NCBI GenBank assembly: GCA_029268615.1
Contig: JAQWNM010000014.1
Span: 1 to 32,561, forward strand
Reading direction: 5' to 3'
Source: SAR86 cluster bacterium
Lineage (GTDB): Bacteria; Pseudomonadota; Gammaproteobacteria; Magnimaribacterales; Magnimaribacteraceae
Length of the DNA: 32,561 bases
Below, one piece after another: positions 8,391-16,462 of this stretch. The notes beneath the pieces are model-generated. The model did not search any database and was not told the origin of the DNA. It was given only the letters and a program-made list of their open reading frames with translations. The first letter of the stretch is position 1; every line of letters starts with the position of its first letter. The position numbers and the translations under genes were made by a program.

Positions 8391-9440
8391 TTATATGAAA
8401 GTTTGCCCAAGACCTAACTCTGATCTAGTATTTAATATTTCTTCTTCTAACCTATTTTGATGCCAAGAATGATTTCCCCACATGATATCCAACACCCAAA
8501 TTCTTTTCATATATATCTGAAGGTCTGATTCCCATGTATAACCTAATGCACCGTGAGCTTGAATAGAATTTTTTGCTGCAAGTCTTGCAGTCCTAGAAGC
8601 AGATAATTTAGCATGAGATACATCTCTGTATCTTCCAGGTAGATTATGAGCCAAGGAATAAGCTGCCCTATAAACTACTGGTTTTGCAAACTCTATTTGT
8701 ACTTGCACATCTGCAAGAAGGTGCTTTATAGCCTGGAAAGATCCTATGGGTTTTCCAAATTGTTCTCGCGTCTTTACATAGTCAACAGCCATGTCGATAA
8801 CTTTTCTAGCTAAACCTAATTGTTGCGCCGCAATTGACAAAGCTCCAATATTGGAAATCTTTAACCATATATCTGCACTTTCAGACCTATGGACTAGTCT
8901 TTGCGAGTCCTTAGGTGCCCAGTCTAAAGAATATAATCTCAAAGAAGGATCCAAACTTTCCCTTTTTGTTAATTTAACTTCTTCTTGATGTAAGAAATGT
9001 AAACCATCTCCACTTTGGAGAAAAAAAATATCTGCTAGATGAGCACTTGGAAGGAATTTATTTAGTTCATATCCTGTTAGAGCAATTAAATCTCCATTGG
9101 CTAATTTTGCTTTCCAATTTTCTTTATAATTATTCGGGAGCTCCTTAAGTAATGAAGCTGTAATCCATCCAACATCAACAAGGGGTTCAGGAAGAGCAGC
9201 ATATCCAGCCTCTTCAGCTATCAATACAAAATCTACATCATTAAGGCCTAACCCGCCTTCTTCCTCTTCAATTAACATTCCAATTACGCCCAGATCCTTT
9301 AAAATCTTCCAACGATTGTCATCAAAACCTTTTGTATCTTTCCAGAGAGCTCTAATTGAATTGGAAGATGCCATATCTTTAAAGAAACTCTTAACTGTGT
9401 CTCTAAAAGCAACCTGTTGATCAGTAAATCTGAAATCCAT
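8391..9440 (-). CDS. Acyl-CoA dehydrogenase-like, non-catalytic partner of the second pair
   Basis: A 349-residue acyl-CoA dehydrogenase fold, shorter than usual (about 380-400). It retains KTREQFGKPIGSFQAIKHLLADV (223-245) and the AHGALGYTWESD block (295-306). Neither catalytic-base position holds a glutamate: the helix preceding TREQFG has no FERG-type residue, and Trp321 occupies the YEGT slot (MWGN). The acyl-binding mid-domain is shortened and lacks the EPxxGSD loop. Its start codon overlaps the stop of the adjacent catalytic subunit gene by one base. It is probably the structural subunit of a heteromeric enzyme of the FadE31/FadE32 kind; the exact paralogue cannot be named from sequence alone. 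Confidence 0.82.
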   Translation of the reverse strand: MDFRFTDQQVAFRDTVKSFFKDMASSNSIRALWKDTKGFDDNRWKILKDLGVIGMLIEEEEGGLGLNDVDFVLIAEEAGYAALPEPLVDVGWITASLLKELPNNYKENWKAKLANGDLIALTGYELNKFLPSAHLADIFFLQSGDGLHFLHQEEVKLTKRESLDPSLRLYSLDWAPKDSQRLVHRSESADIWLKISNIGALSIAAQQLGLARKVIDMAVDYVKTREQFGKPIGSFQAIKHLLADVQVQIEFAKPVVYRAAYSLAHNLPGRYRDVSHAKLSASRTARLAAKNSIQAHGALGYTWESDLQIYMKRIWVLDIMWGNHSWHQNRLEEEILNTRSELGLGQTFI

Positions 9441-10597
9441 TATTTTGGAAGCCCTAATATTCTTTCAGCTATAATATTTCTCTGTATCTCATTGGTCCCA
9501 GCATAAATTGGTCCAGCTAATGAAAATAAAAACCCTTTTATCCATTCAACAGCATCATTGGCTTCTTTATCCGCTATCCCTAAAGCTGCTTCTGCTCCTA
9601 ATAAAGATGAAGCTAAATCATACATTTCACAATCCAATTCTGACCAAAATATTTTATTAGTGCTTGATTCTGCTCCTATCACTCCTCCATTCATAAGTTT
9701 GGAAGCAGCCCAATAGGTATTTAAAGAATAAGCTTCTGCATCTAATACACAATCTACAACTCTTCCTCTAACTCCAGATGAAGCTTCTTTCTTGTTTTTT
9801 AAATAAAGACCAACTAGAGCACTAGCCGTAGCCTTAAATCGTGCAGGACTTCTCAACATTAATCCTCTTTCAAAACCTGCAGTAGCCATAGTTATTTCCC
9901 ATCCTTGACCTTCTTCACCTAAAAGATTAGAAGTTGAAATTTCTGCATTATCAAAGAAAATCTCTGCAAAGCCTGGTTCTCCATCTAATTGTGAAATAGG
10001 TTTGACTGTTACTCCTGGAGTATTCAATGGAAATAAAATAAAACTCAAACCATGATGTCTGTGTGAACCTTTTTCAGATCTGAAGAGTCCGAATGCCCAA
10101 TCAGCATAAACAGCTCTTGAAGACCAAGTCTTTTGTCCATTTAAAATAAACTTATCCCCTACTCTGTCTGCTTTACAAACTAATGAAGCCAAATCACTTC
10201 CAGAATTTGGTTCAGACCAAGCCTGAGCCCAGATTTCATTACCATTTATCATTTCAGGCAAGAAACGATCCTGCTGTTTGCTGGTACCATAATCAATCAA
10301 TGTAGGCCCTAATAAAAAAATTCCATTTTGATTAACTCTGCCAGGCGCGCCAGATGAGTAATACTCTTCTTCAAAAATTAGCCATTCAATTAAATCTGCA
10401 CCTCGACCCCCAAATTTTTCTGGCCAAGTAACTGCCGTCCATTTTCCTTGAGATAATTTTCTTTCCCAATCTCTATGTATTTCAAAGCCTTCTGGAGTAT
10501 CGAAAGAGAGTAATTTATTCTCTGGTTTATTTTTTTTAAACCAAGCTCTTGCTTCTTTTCGAAAATCTTGATGTTTTTTACTAAACTTTAAATCCAT
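9440..10597 (-). CDS. Acyl-CoA dehydrogenase, catalytic subunit of the second pair
   Basis: A 385-residue acyl-CoA dehydrogenase closely resembling the 4886-6079 product. WSEPNSGSDL (128-137) forms the flavin/substrate loop, Glu243 in AGFERG is the probable catalytic base, and the C-terminus carries YAGTNEIQRNIIAERILG with Ala in place of the medium-chain Glu. It is coupled by a one-base overlap to the 349-residue partner. Two such pairs in one operon match the KstR2 regulon, which has FadE30/FadE33 and FadE31/FadE32 for desaturation steps on the HIP side chain and on the ring-opened CoA ester. Which pair does which step cannot be read from the sequence. Confidence 0.85.
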   Translation of the reverse strand: MDLKFSKKHQDFRKEARAWFKKNKPENKLLSFDTPEGFEIHRDWERKLSQGKWTAVTWPEKFGGRGADLIEWLIFEEEYYSSGAPGRVNQNGIFLLGPTLIDYGTSKQQDRFLPEMINGNEIWAQAWSEPNSGSDLASLVCKADRVGDKFILNGQKTWSSRAVYADWAFGLFRSEKGSHRHHGLSFILFPLNTPGVTVKPISQLDGEPGFAEIFFDNAEISTSNLLGEEGQGWEITMATAGFERGLMLRSPARFKATASALVGLYLKNKKEASSGVRGRVVDCVLDAEAYSLNTYWAASKLMNGGVIGAESSTNKIFWSELDCEMYDLASSLLGAEAALGIADKEANDAVEWIKGFLFSLAGPIYAGTNEIQRNIIAERILGLPK

Positions 10598-10605
10598 TTA
10601 TAAAT

Positions 10606-11358
10606 TTAATCTTTAAAATCTGCTTCTCTTTTTTCTACGAAAGCTTTTCTAGCTTCTGTTGAGTCATCAGATTCATAAAGCTTTAGTGTAAACCCTTGTT
10701 CATATAAATAACTTTTATCCACATCATGAGACTCAATGCCATTTAGGGATTCCTTAGCTAAACGAATAGCTAATGGGCTCTTTTCGGCTATCTTATTTGC
10801 CAAGCTCATAGCACTTGATAATAAATTGTCTTTTGAAACTACTTTTTCTAATGCCCCTAATCTATAGGCTTCCAAGGCATCAATTGGTTCTGCTGTAAAC
10901 ATCATTCTTCTGACATGTTGTAAAGGAAACATTCTAGCTAGATGAGAAGCTGCTCCTAATGCGCCTCTATCAACTTCAGGAAGACCAAAATATGCATCAT
11001 CTGAAGCAATAATAATATCGCTTGCACCCACCAACCCAACTCCACCTCCTAAGCAGAATCCATGGACAGCTGAAATTACAGGAACATTACAAGCTCTGAC
11101 TGCCTTGAAACTTTCATAGCACCCTCTATTCACTTCAACAATTTTATTTGAATCCTCTGCAAGTTCTTTTATATCAACTCCCGCACAAAATCCTTTTCCA
11201 TTAGATCTTATTATGACAACTCTAACCTCATCATTACTAGAGAGATTGTTTATTTCCTTCGATAAATCTATCCAACCTTGGCCATTAAAAGCATTTACTG
11301 GTGGATAATCTAAACATAATTCTGCTATGCCATTATCTAAATTCGTTTTATATGTCAT
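10606..11358 (-). CDS. echA20: Crotonase-fold ring hydrolase, EchA20-like
   Basis: A 250-residue crotonase. Oxyanion-hole segments are FCAGVDI (57-63) and GGGVGLVG (104-111). The motif LPEVDRGALGAA (126-137) and the ANRGC-like VNRGC (76-80) match what I recall of mycobacterial EchA20 and Comamonas ScdY, which hydrolyse the D ring of the 5-oxo-HIC-CoA-type intermediate rather than hydrating an enoyl-CoA. The gene lies 5 bases after ipdC and 8 bases before the second acyl-CoA dehydrogenase pair, adjacent to the step order expected. Family assignment is secure. The specific EchA20 call combines remembered motif similarity with operon context, with no alignment run. Confidence 0.82.
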   Translation of the reverse strand: MTYKTNLDNGIAELCLDYPPVNAFNGQGWIDLSKEINNLSSNDEVRVVIIRSNGKGFCAGVDIKELAEDSNKIVEVNRGCYESFKAVRACNVPVISAVHGFCLGGGVGLVGASDIIIASDDAYFGLPEVDRGALGAASHLARMFPLQHVRRMMFTAEPIDALEAYRLGALEKVVSKDNLLSSAMSLANKIAEKSPLAIRLAKESLNGIESHDVDKSYLYEQGFTLKLYESDDSTEARKAFVEKREADFKD

Positions 11359-11363
11359 GTTTT

Positions 11364-12398
11364 TTAAATATCTTTCGCTTCTCTTATTATAGACTTCATT
11401 AACTCATCACAACTAAGTAATTCATTAATTTCACTTGCAATTGTTCCACTTGGCATAGCCCCTTTCTCTGGCAAACCATTTACCATTGCTTGTTGAATTA
11501 TAACAGCAGAATTAACTGCCATTAATGTTTGAGCTGGTTTAAGAGGATCTGATTTGAAAAGAGCAAATCCTACTTTTAATAAATCCATATAAGAAGCATT
11601 TGTCATCTTTTTATATTTAAATCCATTTTTTAATGCAAACATTAATAGCCCGATTGAGCTGCTCTCATTTACTTTCATGATCAACTTATTATTTATCAAT
11701 CTATGAGGTAGGCCATCAAATTTCTTAGTTACAACAATATCAGAAGATTTGGCTTCTAAATATCTTTCTAAGGTCTTTCTAGGCACTGGGCTATCACTTG
11801 TCATCATAAATCTTGTACCCATAGCTATGCCTACTGCTCCAAAAGATATAGCTCTTCGAAGTCCAAGCCCATCCTTAAATCCACCTGCTGCTACCACTGG
11901 AATATTAACTTCTTCAATGACTTGGGGTAATAACTCATTAGTTGGAACTTTTCCTGTATGACCTCCTCCTTCTGCTCCTTGAACAACCAATATATCTGCT
12001 CCTAAGGACTCTGCTTTAAGTGCATGATCCAAAGCGCCAACAGTCGGTACACATAAAATTCCAGCCTCTTTAAGCTTTTCAATTAATTTTTTGTCTGGTG
12101 ATCTGCCATAACTAACAGCTTTGAGATTTTTTTTTATGGCTAAATCTACAATCTGATCAGCATCCTTTTGAAAGAAATGAAAATTCAGACCAAAGGATTT
12201 ATCTGACCTATTTTGTATGTTCTCTATTGCGGACTCTACTTCATTAATATCCATCACAGCACCAGCTAAAAAAGCAAAAGCGCCAGCTTCTATACTAGCT
12301 ATAACTAGATCTGGGGTAGCCACCCATCCCATAGCTGTTTGGATTATTGGATATTTACAATTTAATGAATCACAAAGATTAGTTCTCAAAAAATCCAT
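11364..12398 (-). CDS. ipdC: IpdC, flavin-dependent CoA-thioester reductase of the nitronate monooxygenase family
   Basis: A 344-residue TIM-barrel flavoprotein. QTAMGWVA (20-27) at the N-terminus, EGGGHTG (143-149), AAGGFKDG (170-177) and GIAMGTRF (190-197) form the FMN site. The family is annotated as nitronate monooxygenase or 2-nitropropane dioxygenase, but in steroid clusters the IpdC/ScdK member acts on the ring-D-opened CoA ester before IpdAB opens ring C. The extended C-terminal part after residue 215, with KFDGLPHR, matches IpdC rather than the shorter FabK-like members. It is 12 bases from the second crotonase gene and 5 bases from the EchA20-like gene. Confidence 0.87.
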   Translation of the reverse strand: MDFLRTNLCDSLNCKYPIIQTAMGWVATPDLVIASIEAGAFAFLAGAVMDINEVESAIENIQNRSDKSFGLNFHFFQKDADQIVDLAIKKNLKAVSYGRSPDKKLIEKLKEAGILCVPTVGALDHALKAESLGADILVVQGAEGGGHTGKVPTNELLPQVIEEVNIPVVAAGGFKDGLGLRRAISFGAVGIAMGTRFMMTSDSPVPRKTLERYLEAKSSDIVVTKKFDGLPHRLINNKLIMKVNESSSIGLLMFALKNGFKYKKMTNASYMDLLKVGFALFKSDPLKPAQTLMAVNSAVIIQQAMVNGLPEKGAMPSGTIASEINELLSCDELMKSIIREAKDI

Positions 12399-12410
12399 AA
12401 TTATTTGGAA

Positions 12411-13286
12411 TTACTTAGTTAGTTTTTTTCCTTTTTCTTGCTGTTTAGTCTTTTTAGCTAACTTTTTTGCATCAAAACCAGCTAAATATTCTCCTGAAAC
12501 TAAATCATTATGTGTATGCGCAAAGTGATGATAACCAAATGTTGCATCCATTCCTGATCTATGACCTTGTAAATCTTCTATCTGATTTATAGATTGTTTA
12601 GTTAAAGTAACAGCTAAAGAAGGAATTTTTGCTAAACGAGAAGCTACTTCATATGTCTCTTTTTCTAAATCTTTAAGTGGCACGACTTTATTTAACATAC
12701 CCATCTGATAAGCCCTTTCTGCAGTCATACGCTCTCCTAAAAAAAGAAATTCCTTAGCAATTCTAGGATTTAACTCAAAGGGATGACCAAAATACTCTAT
12801 TCCAGGTAAGCCCATCTTCAAAGTTGGATCAGAATAAAAAGAATCGTCCGAAGCTATAATTAGATCACAAACCCAAGCCAAAGCTAGACCAGCGGCAATA
12901 CATGCACCATTCACCATAGCTATCGTTGGTTTAGGGATTTCTCTCCATCTTCTACACATACCCAAATAAATTTCTTGTTCTCTGGCGTAATAAAATTCTC
13001 CTCCTTCTTTTTTAGTATGGTCATACCACATAGACTTAATATCATAAGACTTATCTAAATCTCTATCTGGAGTGCCAATGTCATGACCAGCACAAAAATG
13101 CTTACCAGAACCTCTTAAAATAATGACCTTGACCTTATCGTCATTCATAGATTTTCTAAATGCATCGTCAATTTGGTAAGTCATATCTCCATTCTGCGCA
13201 TTGCTATATTCAGGTCTATTCAAAGTTATTTCTGCTATTTGTCCTTTTCGCTTATATAGAACTAAATTTTTTTTCTTTTTTGCCAT
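12411..13286 (-). CDS. Second enoyl-CoA hydratase/isomerase family protein
   Basis: A 291-residue crotonase-fold protein. FCAGHDI (64-70) and the CIAAGLALA segment (129-137) supply the oxyanion hole, and the family's N-terminal strand ITLNRPEYSNAQ is present. It is longer than standard crotonases because of an insertion around residues 72-105 (GTPDRDLDKSYDIKSMWYDH onwards) and a strongly lysine-rich tail (residues 274-291). It is placed between ipdB (8 bases away) and ipdC (12 bases away). It could be the ScdN-type hydratase that acts after ring C opening, but that is an inference from cluster composition. The basic tail resembles nothing catalytic and may mediate binding to an anionic partner. 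Confidence 0.8.
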   Translation of the reverse strand: MAKKKKNLVLYKRKGQIAEITLNRPEYSNAQNGDMTYQIDDAFRKSMNDDKVKVIILRGSGKHFCAGHDIGTPDRDLDKSYDIKSMWYDHTKKEGGEFYYAREQEIYLGMCRRWREIPKPTIAMVNGACIAAGLALAWVCDLIIASDDSFYSDPTLKMGLPGIEYFGHPFELNPRIAKEFLFLGERMTAERAYQMGMLNKVVPLKDLEKETYEVASRLAKIPSLAVTLTKQSINQIEDLQGHRSGMDATFGYHHFAHTHNDLVSGEYLAGFDAKKLAKKTKQQEKGKKLTK

Positions 13287-13294
13287 TATTATTC

Positions 13295-14080
13295 CTATTT
13301 ATCTGATCTATCTGGAAGAGCTTGTTCTCTTAAATTATGAGGATCCAAGAAATCCCTAATTATTGACAACTGCTCATTTGAAGGTGTGGGAGTTACTACG
13401 TATTTATCATGAAGTAATTCAAACCCAGTATTGTCAATCACTTCTTGTATTTCCACTCCGGGGTGTAAAGACTTTACTTGTATCTGATTATTCGGACCTT
13501 TGAAATCCATCACTGATAAATTAGAAATTATGAGACCTAAATTAATAAATTCAGATTTCATACCTTTTAGTTTTTTTGAAGGGTTATAACCTACTCCTGA
13601 GACCATATCTACTTCATTGCCAACAAAACATCTATTATTATGATTAGGAAAGAACATGCTATTTGTATGATTTATGGTATTTCCTGGGAAACCTCTTGCT
13701 CCCAAAAGTTGAGCTTTAGGGGATAAATGATTATCTCCAATAAAACTAATATTTGTTTGTCCATATTTATCCATTTGTACTGGCCCTGTCATAGCATGTC
13801 TATGTCCAATACCTATATTCAAGAAAACTCTTGAATAATTCATATAACCTTCTATTTTTGGCTGGTAATTGTCCCTAGGACCTACTGGAACAGGTTCAGA
13901 AACTAAATAAGCTTCCCCATCAGTCATCATCAATTCTGGACTATGTGTCATCTTTGCTAAACTTGCTGCCAATCTAGGAATTAAGCCTATACCTGTAGCA
14001 AGAACTTCTCCTCCATCTCTCCATGCTTCAGAAGCAGCACAAATACAAAGTTCAGATAAAGTATAAGAAGGTTTCTCCAT
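13295..14080 (-). CDS. ipdB: IpdB, beta subunit of the ring-C-opening CoA-ester hydrolase
   Basis: A 261-residue class I CoA-transferase beta-like subunit. IpdAB (ScdL1L2) hydrolytically opens the last steroid ring of COCHEA-CoA. Typical IpdB blocks are TDGEAYLVSEPVPVG (53-67), the IGIGHRHAMTGPVQMDKYGQTN stretch (88-109), GARGFPGN (127-134) and VDMVSGVGYNP (157-167). The SENG-type loop that carries the catalytic glutamate in true CoA transferases is replaced by TDGEA, as expected for a hydrolase instead of a transferase. The start lies 3 bases after the ipdA stop, so the two subunits are co-translated. Confidence 0.9.
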   Translation of the reverse strand: MEKPSYTLSELCICAASEAWRDGGEVLATGIGLIPRLAASLAKMTHSPELMMTDGEAYLVSEPVPVGPRDNYQPKIEGYMNYSRVFLNIGIGHRHAMTGPVQMDKYGQTNISFIGDNHLSPKAQLLGARGFPGNTINHTNSMFFPNHNNRCFVGNEVDMVSGVGYNPSKKLKGMKSEFINLGLIISNLSVMDFKGPNNQIQVKSLHPGVEIQEVIDNTGFELLHDKYVVTPTPSNEQLSIIRDFLDPHNLREQALPDRSDK

Positions 14081-14083
14081 AAT

Positions 14084-14956
14084 TTAAAAGACTGGGACCT
14101 CTAGAGAGGTAATATGATCTTTTCCTCCTACTGCTTTTAAGTAAGATTCATGATCTAAGCTAATATAATTTTCAAAATAAGCTTCCCATTCAATTTGGTC
14201 AGTGGCTTTAGAATAATTACTTAAATGTTCTTTATCAAATCCATAATTTGGTGTCGCAGCTGTAGGATGAGCTCCGTAAGGAGATTCAATAACTCCAGTA
14301 ACTAAACTTCTTTCAAACCAATTAAACATAGACTTATTTTTATCTATTTCATCAGTTTTAATAATTCTCTCTGTTGAAATAAAAGTCTTTGAAGAGGCTC
14401 TAACGAATTTGTCATCTATAAATAGATCTGGCCCATAAATGAAAGTATTACCTAAATCATCTGATTCATGCACATGAATTAATGCTACATCTAATTCAAT
14501 AGCTGGCATGGCTACCAAAGTTTCATTATCTTTATAAGGAGAAGAAATAGTTTTGATTTCAGGATTTAAACTAAGAATATCGCTACCTAAACCTACTCTT
14601 GTAGTAAAGAATGGGAGCCTCATACCTGCTGCTATCAAACCAAATTGTAATAAACCTTCATCCAGTTCCATTACTTCTATGGAGCCTTCTTGTCTAGCTT
14701 TCCTAAAATGAGATTCTAGAGGAGTAGTTTCCATTGAGACAAATCCAAAAATCAACTTCTTAACCTTCTTAGCCGAACAAAGCATTCCAACATCTGGTCC
14801 GCCATAAGAAACTATGGTTAAATCTTCAACATCACTTTTTAGTAATTCTCTTACTAAGCTCATTGGCTTCCTTCTAGAACCCCAACCACCAATACCTATT
14901 GTCATCCCGCTTCTTATATGGGATATGATATCCTTTGAACCAATTATTTTAGTCAT
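14084..14956 (-). CDS. ipdA: IpdA, alpha subunit of the ring-C-opening CoA-ester hydrolase
   Basis: A 290-residue class I CoA-transferase alpha-like subunit, close to mycobacterial IpdA in length. GIGGWGSRRKP (21-31) is the CoA-binding glycine-rich segment, followed by VSYGGPDVGMLCSA (49-62) and ELDEGLLQFGLIAAGMRLPF (97-116). The catalytic acid of IpdAB lies in the alpha subunit around this last block, so Glu97 or Glu100 is the likely residue; I cannot decide which without an alignment. It is followed by ipdB after 3 bases and preceded by the extradiol dioxygenase gene after 5 bases. The adjacent IpdA and IpdB signatures are the strongest single indicator of steroid catabolism here. Confidence 0.92.
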   Translation of the reverse strand: MTKIIGSKDIISHIRSGMTIGIGGWGSRRKPMSLVRELLKSDVEDLTIVSYGGPDVGMLCSAKKVKKLIFGFVSMETTPLESHFRKARQEGSIEVMELDEGLLQFGLIAAGMRLPFFTTRVGLGSDILSLNPEIKTISSPYKDNETLVAMPAIELDVALIHVHESDDLGNTFIYGPDLFIDDKFVRASSKTFISTERIIKTDEIDKNKSMFNWFERSLVTGVIESPYGAHPTAATPNYGFDKEHLSNYSKATDQIEWEAYFENYISLDHESYLKAVGGKDHITSLEVPVF

Positions 14957-14961
14957 AGAAC

Positions 14962-15846
14962 TTATGGATTATATTCATGACCCCATAAGTCTGGGGCATG
15001 ACTAATAGTTGGTGTAAACTCATCCCAATCTACCTGCCATCCATCAAAGCCATACTCAATGGCAAACCCGCCTGGGGTTACCATATAAAAGGAAACCATC
15101 TTGTCATTTGAATGTCTTCCCAATGAAGATTGTAAGTGTACACCGGCTCTTTTAGCCCTATCCAGTGCATAACCTACATCGTCTAAAGTTTTTACTTCTA
15201 ACATAAGATGAATCAATCCGGTTGGATCTGGAGCTTGAAATAAACCAACACTATGATGTCTAGGATTATCACAGTGCAAGAAATGCAACGAAGCCTCCAT
15301 AGCTTGATCACCCTCACCCATAGTAAATGTCATAAAGTCTGTTTCAGCAAAACCTAAAACATTTGTGTAAAAGTTAAAGTTTTCTTTAAGATTTAATGTA
15401 GGTAAGACCACATGACCCAAACCCATCTCTCCTGTTACAAAGCCTGTAACTCCAACTGGAGATATAAATTTCTGATAATCTAATGTTCTACCATAAAAAA
15501 GATCAATTTGAGTTCCTATGGGATCATGAAAATGTATCATCTCTTTGACATCTTTAAAAATACAACCTTCTTTATCGGCTTCAGAAAATTGAATTTTTAA
15601 TTTTTTAAGTTCTTTTTTTGCTTCATGAAATTGAGATTTATTTCTTAATTCAAAGCCTACATATTTTAATTTCTCTTCTTTTCCTTTATGGATAGCTATC
15701 CTAAACGAACGATCATCTAATTTAAACTTTAGAAAATCATTTGATGAATCAGCTGGCATTAATCCCAAAACATCCGAAGAAAAACTATTCCAAGAATCAA
15801 ATTCTTTTGTTTCAATACCGACATAAGCTAAACTTTTTACTTTCAT
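14962..15846 (-). CDS. hsaC: Extradiol ring-cleavage dioxygenase, HsaC/TesB-like
   Basis: A 294-residue type I extradiol dioxygenase with two vicinal-oxygen-chelate domains. The Fe(II) ligands are visible as His145 (GLGHVVLP), His213 (LIHLMLE) and Glu264 (FAIEYG), at nearly the same positions as in HsaC and BphC. His197/His198 (NPRHHS) and Tyr254 (SFYMVTP) match the conserved second-shell residues. HsaC/TesB cleaves the aromatised A ring of 3,4-DHSA by meta-fission; in this operon that is the most economical substrate, although biphenyl-diol-type catechols are possible. It is the first gene of the closely packed catabolic block: 93 bases separate it from the kinase-like gene upstream, enough for a promoter, and AGGA-rich sequence precedes the ATG. 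Confidence 0.87.
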   Translation of the reverse strand: MKVKSLAYVGIETKEFDSWNSFSSDVLGLMPADSSNDFLKFKLDDRSFRIAIHKGKEEKLKYVGFELRNKSQFHEAKKELKKLKIQFSEADKEGCIFKDVKEMIHFHDPIGTQIDLFYGRTLDYQKFISPVGVTGFVTGEMGLGHVVLPTLNLKENFNFYTNVLGFAETDFMTFTMGEGDQAMEASLHFLHCDNPRHHSVGLFQAPDPTGLIHLMLEVKTLDDVGYALDRAKRAGVHLQSSLGRHSNDKMVSFYMVTPGGFAIEYGFDGWQVDWDEFTPTISHAPDLWGHEYNP

Positions 15847-15939
15847 ATCCTATATTTCCTTTTGTTCTTAGAATCCATGATATCTCAAAAAAGGTTCTCT
15901 AAGATAAATACTACTCACCATTGATTTGCTTTTCTAGAA

Positions 15940-16350
15940 TCAAGCATAGCTATTAACCTTATCAGCTACAATAATATGATTTTCATCATTCATTTCAGTA
16001 AATCGAAAATCACTTTCTAAAGGGTCTTTAAAAACTTTATTTGTGTCTTCATATCTTCCTTGAGATATAGTGTCCATCCAAACTATCATATCAGGACCAA
16101 ATATTTTTCTTGTTTGATCTGTTGGACATACGAAATCACATACCACATGCCTGCCATGAGTTTGCTCAAAATCCGCGAAAGTTTTCATTCTTAGGCTTTG
16201 TCTTTCTCTTCCTTCGTCAGAAAAATCCCAATCTCCTGCCATTTCTCTCACTTTATCAGCATTGTACCAAGCAGAACTTATAAGTGGTTGAAGCCTCTCA
16301 GCGAGATAAGTTTTACCACTTCCTGGAAGGCCCATAACTAATATTTTCAT
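15940..16350 (-). CDS. Small P-loop kinase, adenylylsulfate-kinase-like
   Basis: A 136-residue P-loop protein. The Walker A motif is GLPGSGKT (7-14). YNADKVREMAGDWDFSDEGRERQSLR (29-54) corresponds to the DGDNVR...FSxxDRxEN region of APS kinase, and FVCPTDQTRKIFGPD resembles the F(I/V)SPxxxxR segment. It is much shorter than catalytic APS kinases (about 190-200 residues), lacking the C-terminal lid, so PAPS synthesis is not assured; similar short proteins are found in marine bacteria and phages. It is the next gene after the sulfotransferase, which uses PAPS, making a link attractive but unproven. The gene is flanked by 93-base and 112-base gaps, so it may be expressed separately from its neighbours. 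Confidence 0.75.
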   Translation of the reverse strand: MKILVMGLPGSGKTYLAERLQPLISSAWYNADKVREMAGDWDFSDEGRERQSLRMKTFADFEQTHGRHVVCDFVCPTDQTRKIFGPDMIVWMDTISQGRYEDTNKVFKDPLESDFRFTEMNDENHIIVADKVNSYA

Positions 16351-16377
16351 AAGTTTTTCTATTTATTTTTTGTCTTT

Positions 16378-16404
16378 ATATACGAAAAAAACTTTTTCGT
16401 ATAT
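16378..16404. repeat. 27-bp perfect inverted repeat (hairpin) between kinase-like and sulfotransferase genes
   Basis: Arms ATATACGAAAAA and TTTTTCGTATAT pair over 12 bases around a three-base AAC loop. It lies 27 bases before the kinase-like start codon and about 58 bases after the sulfotransferase stop. It lacks a GC-rich stem plus trailing T run, so it is not a textbook terminator; it could act as a bidirectional terminator, an RNA processing/stability hairpin or a protein-binding palindrome. Confidence 0.6.
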
Positions 16405-16462
16405 CTTAATTTATGCCTAACAAGAATTAAAGTTCTACTGGAATGATTACTTATTTCAAAAG

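Noticed and set aside
11364-12398. Simple annotation as nitronate monooxygenase
   Set aside because: The family is right, but length, the C-terminal region and placement between echA20-like and ipdAB genes favour IpdC.
16378-16404. Calling the long hairpin an intrinsic terminator
   Set aside because: No GC-rich stem and no T run after it on either strand, so it is listed as an inverted repeat.
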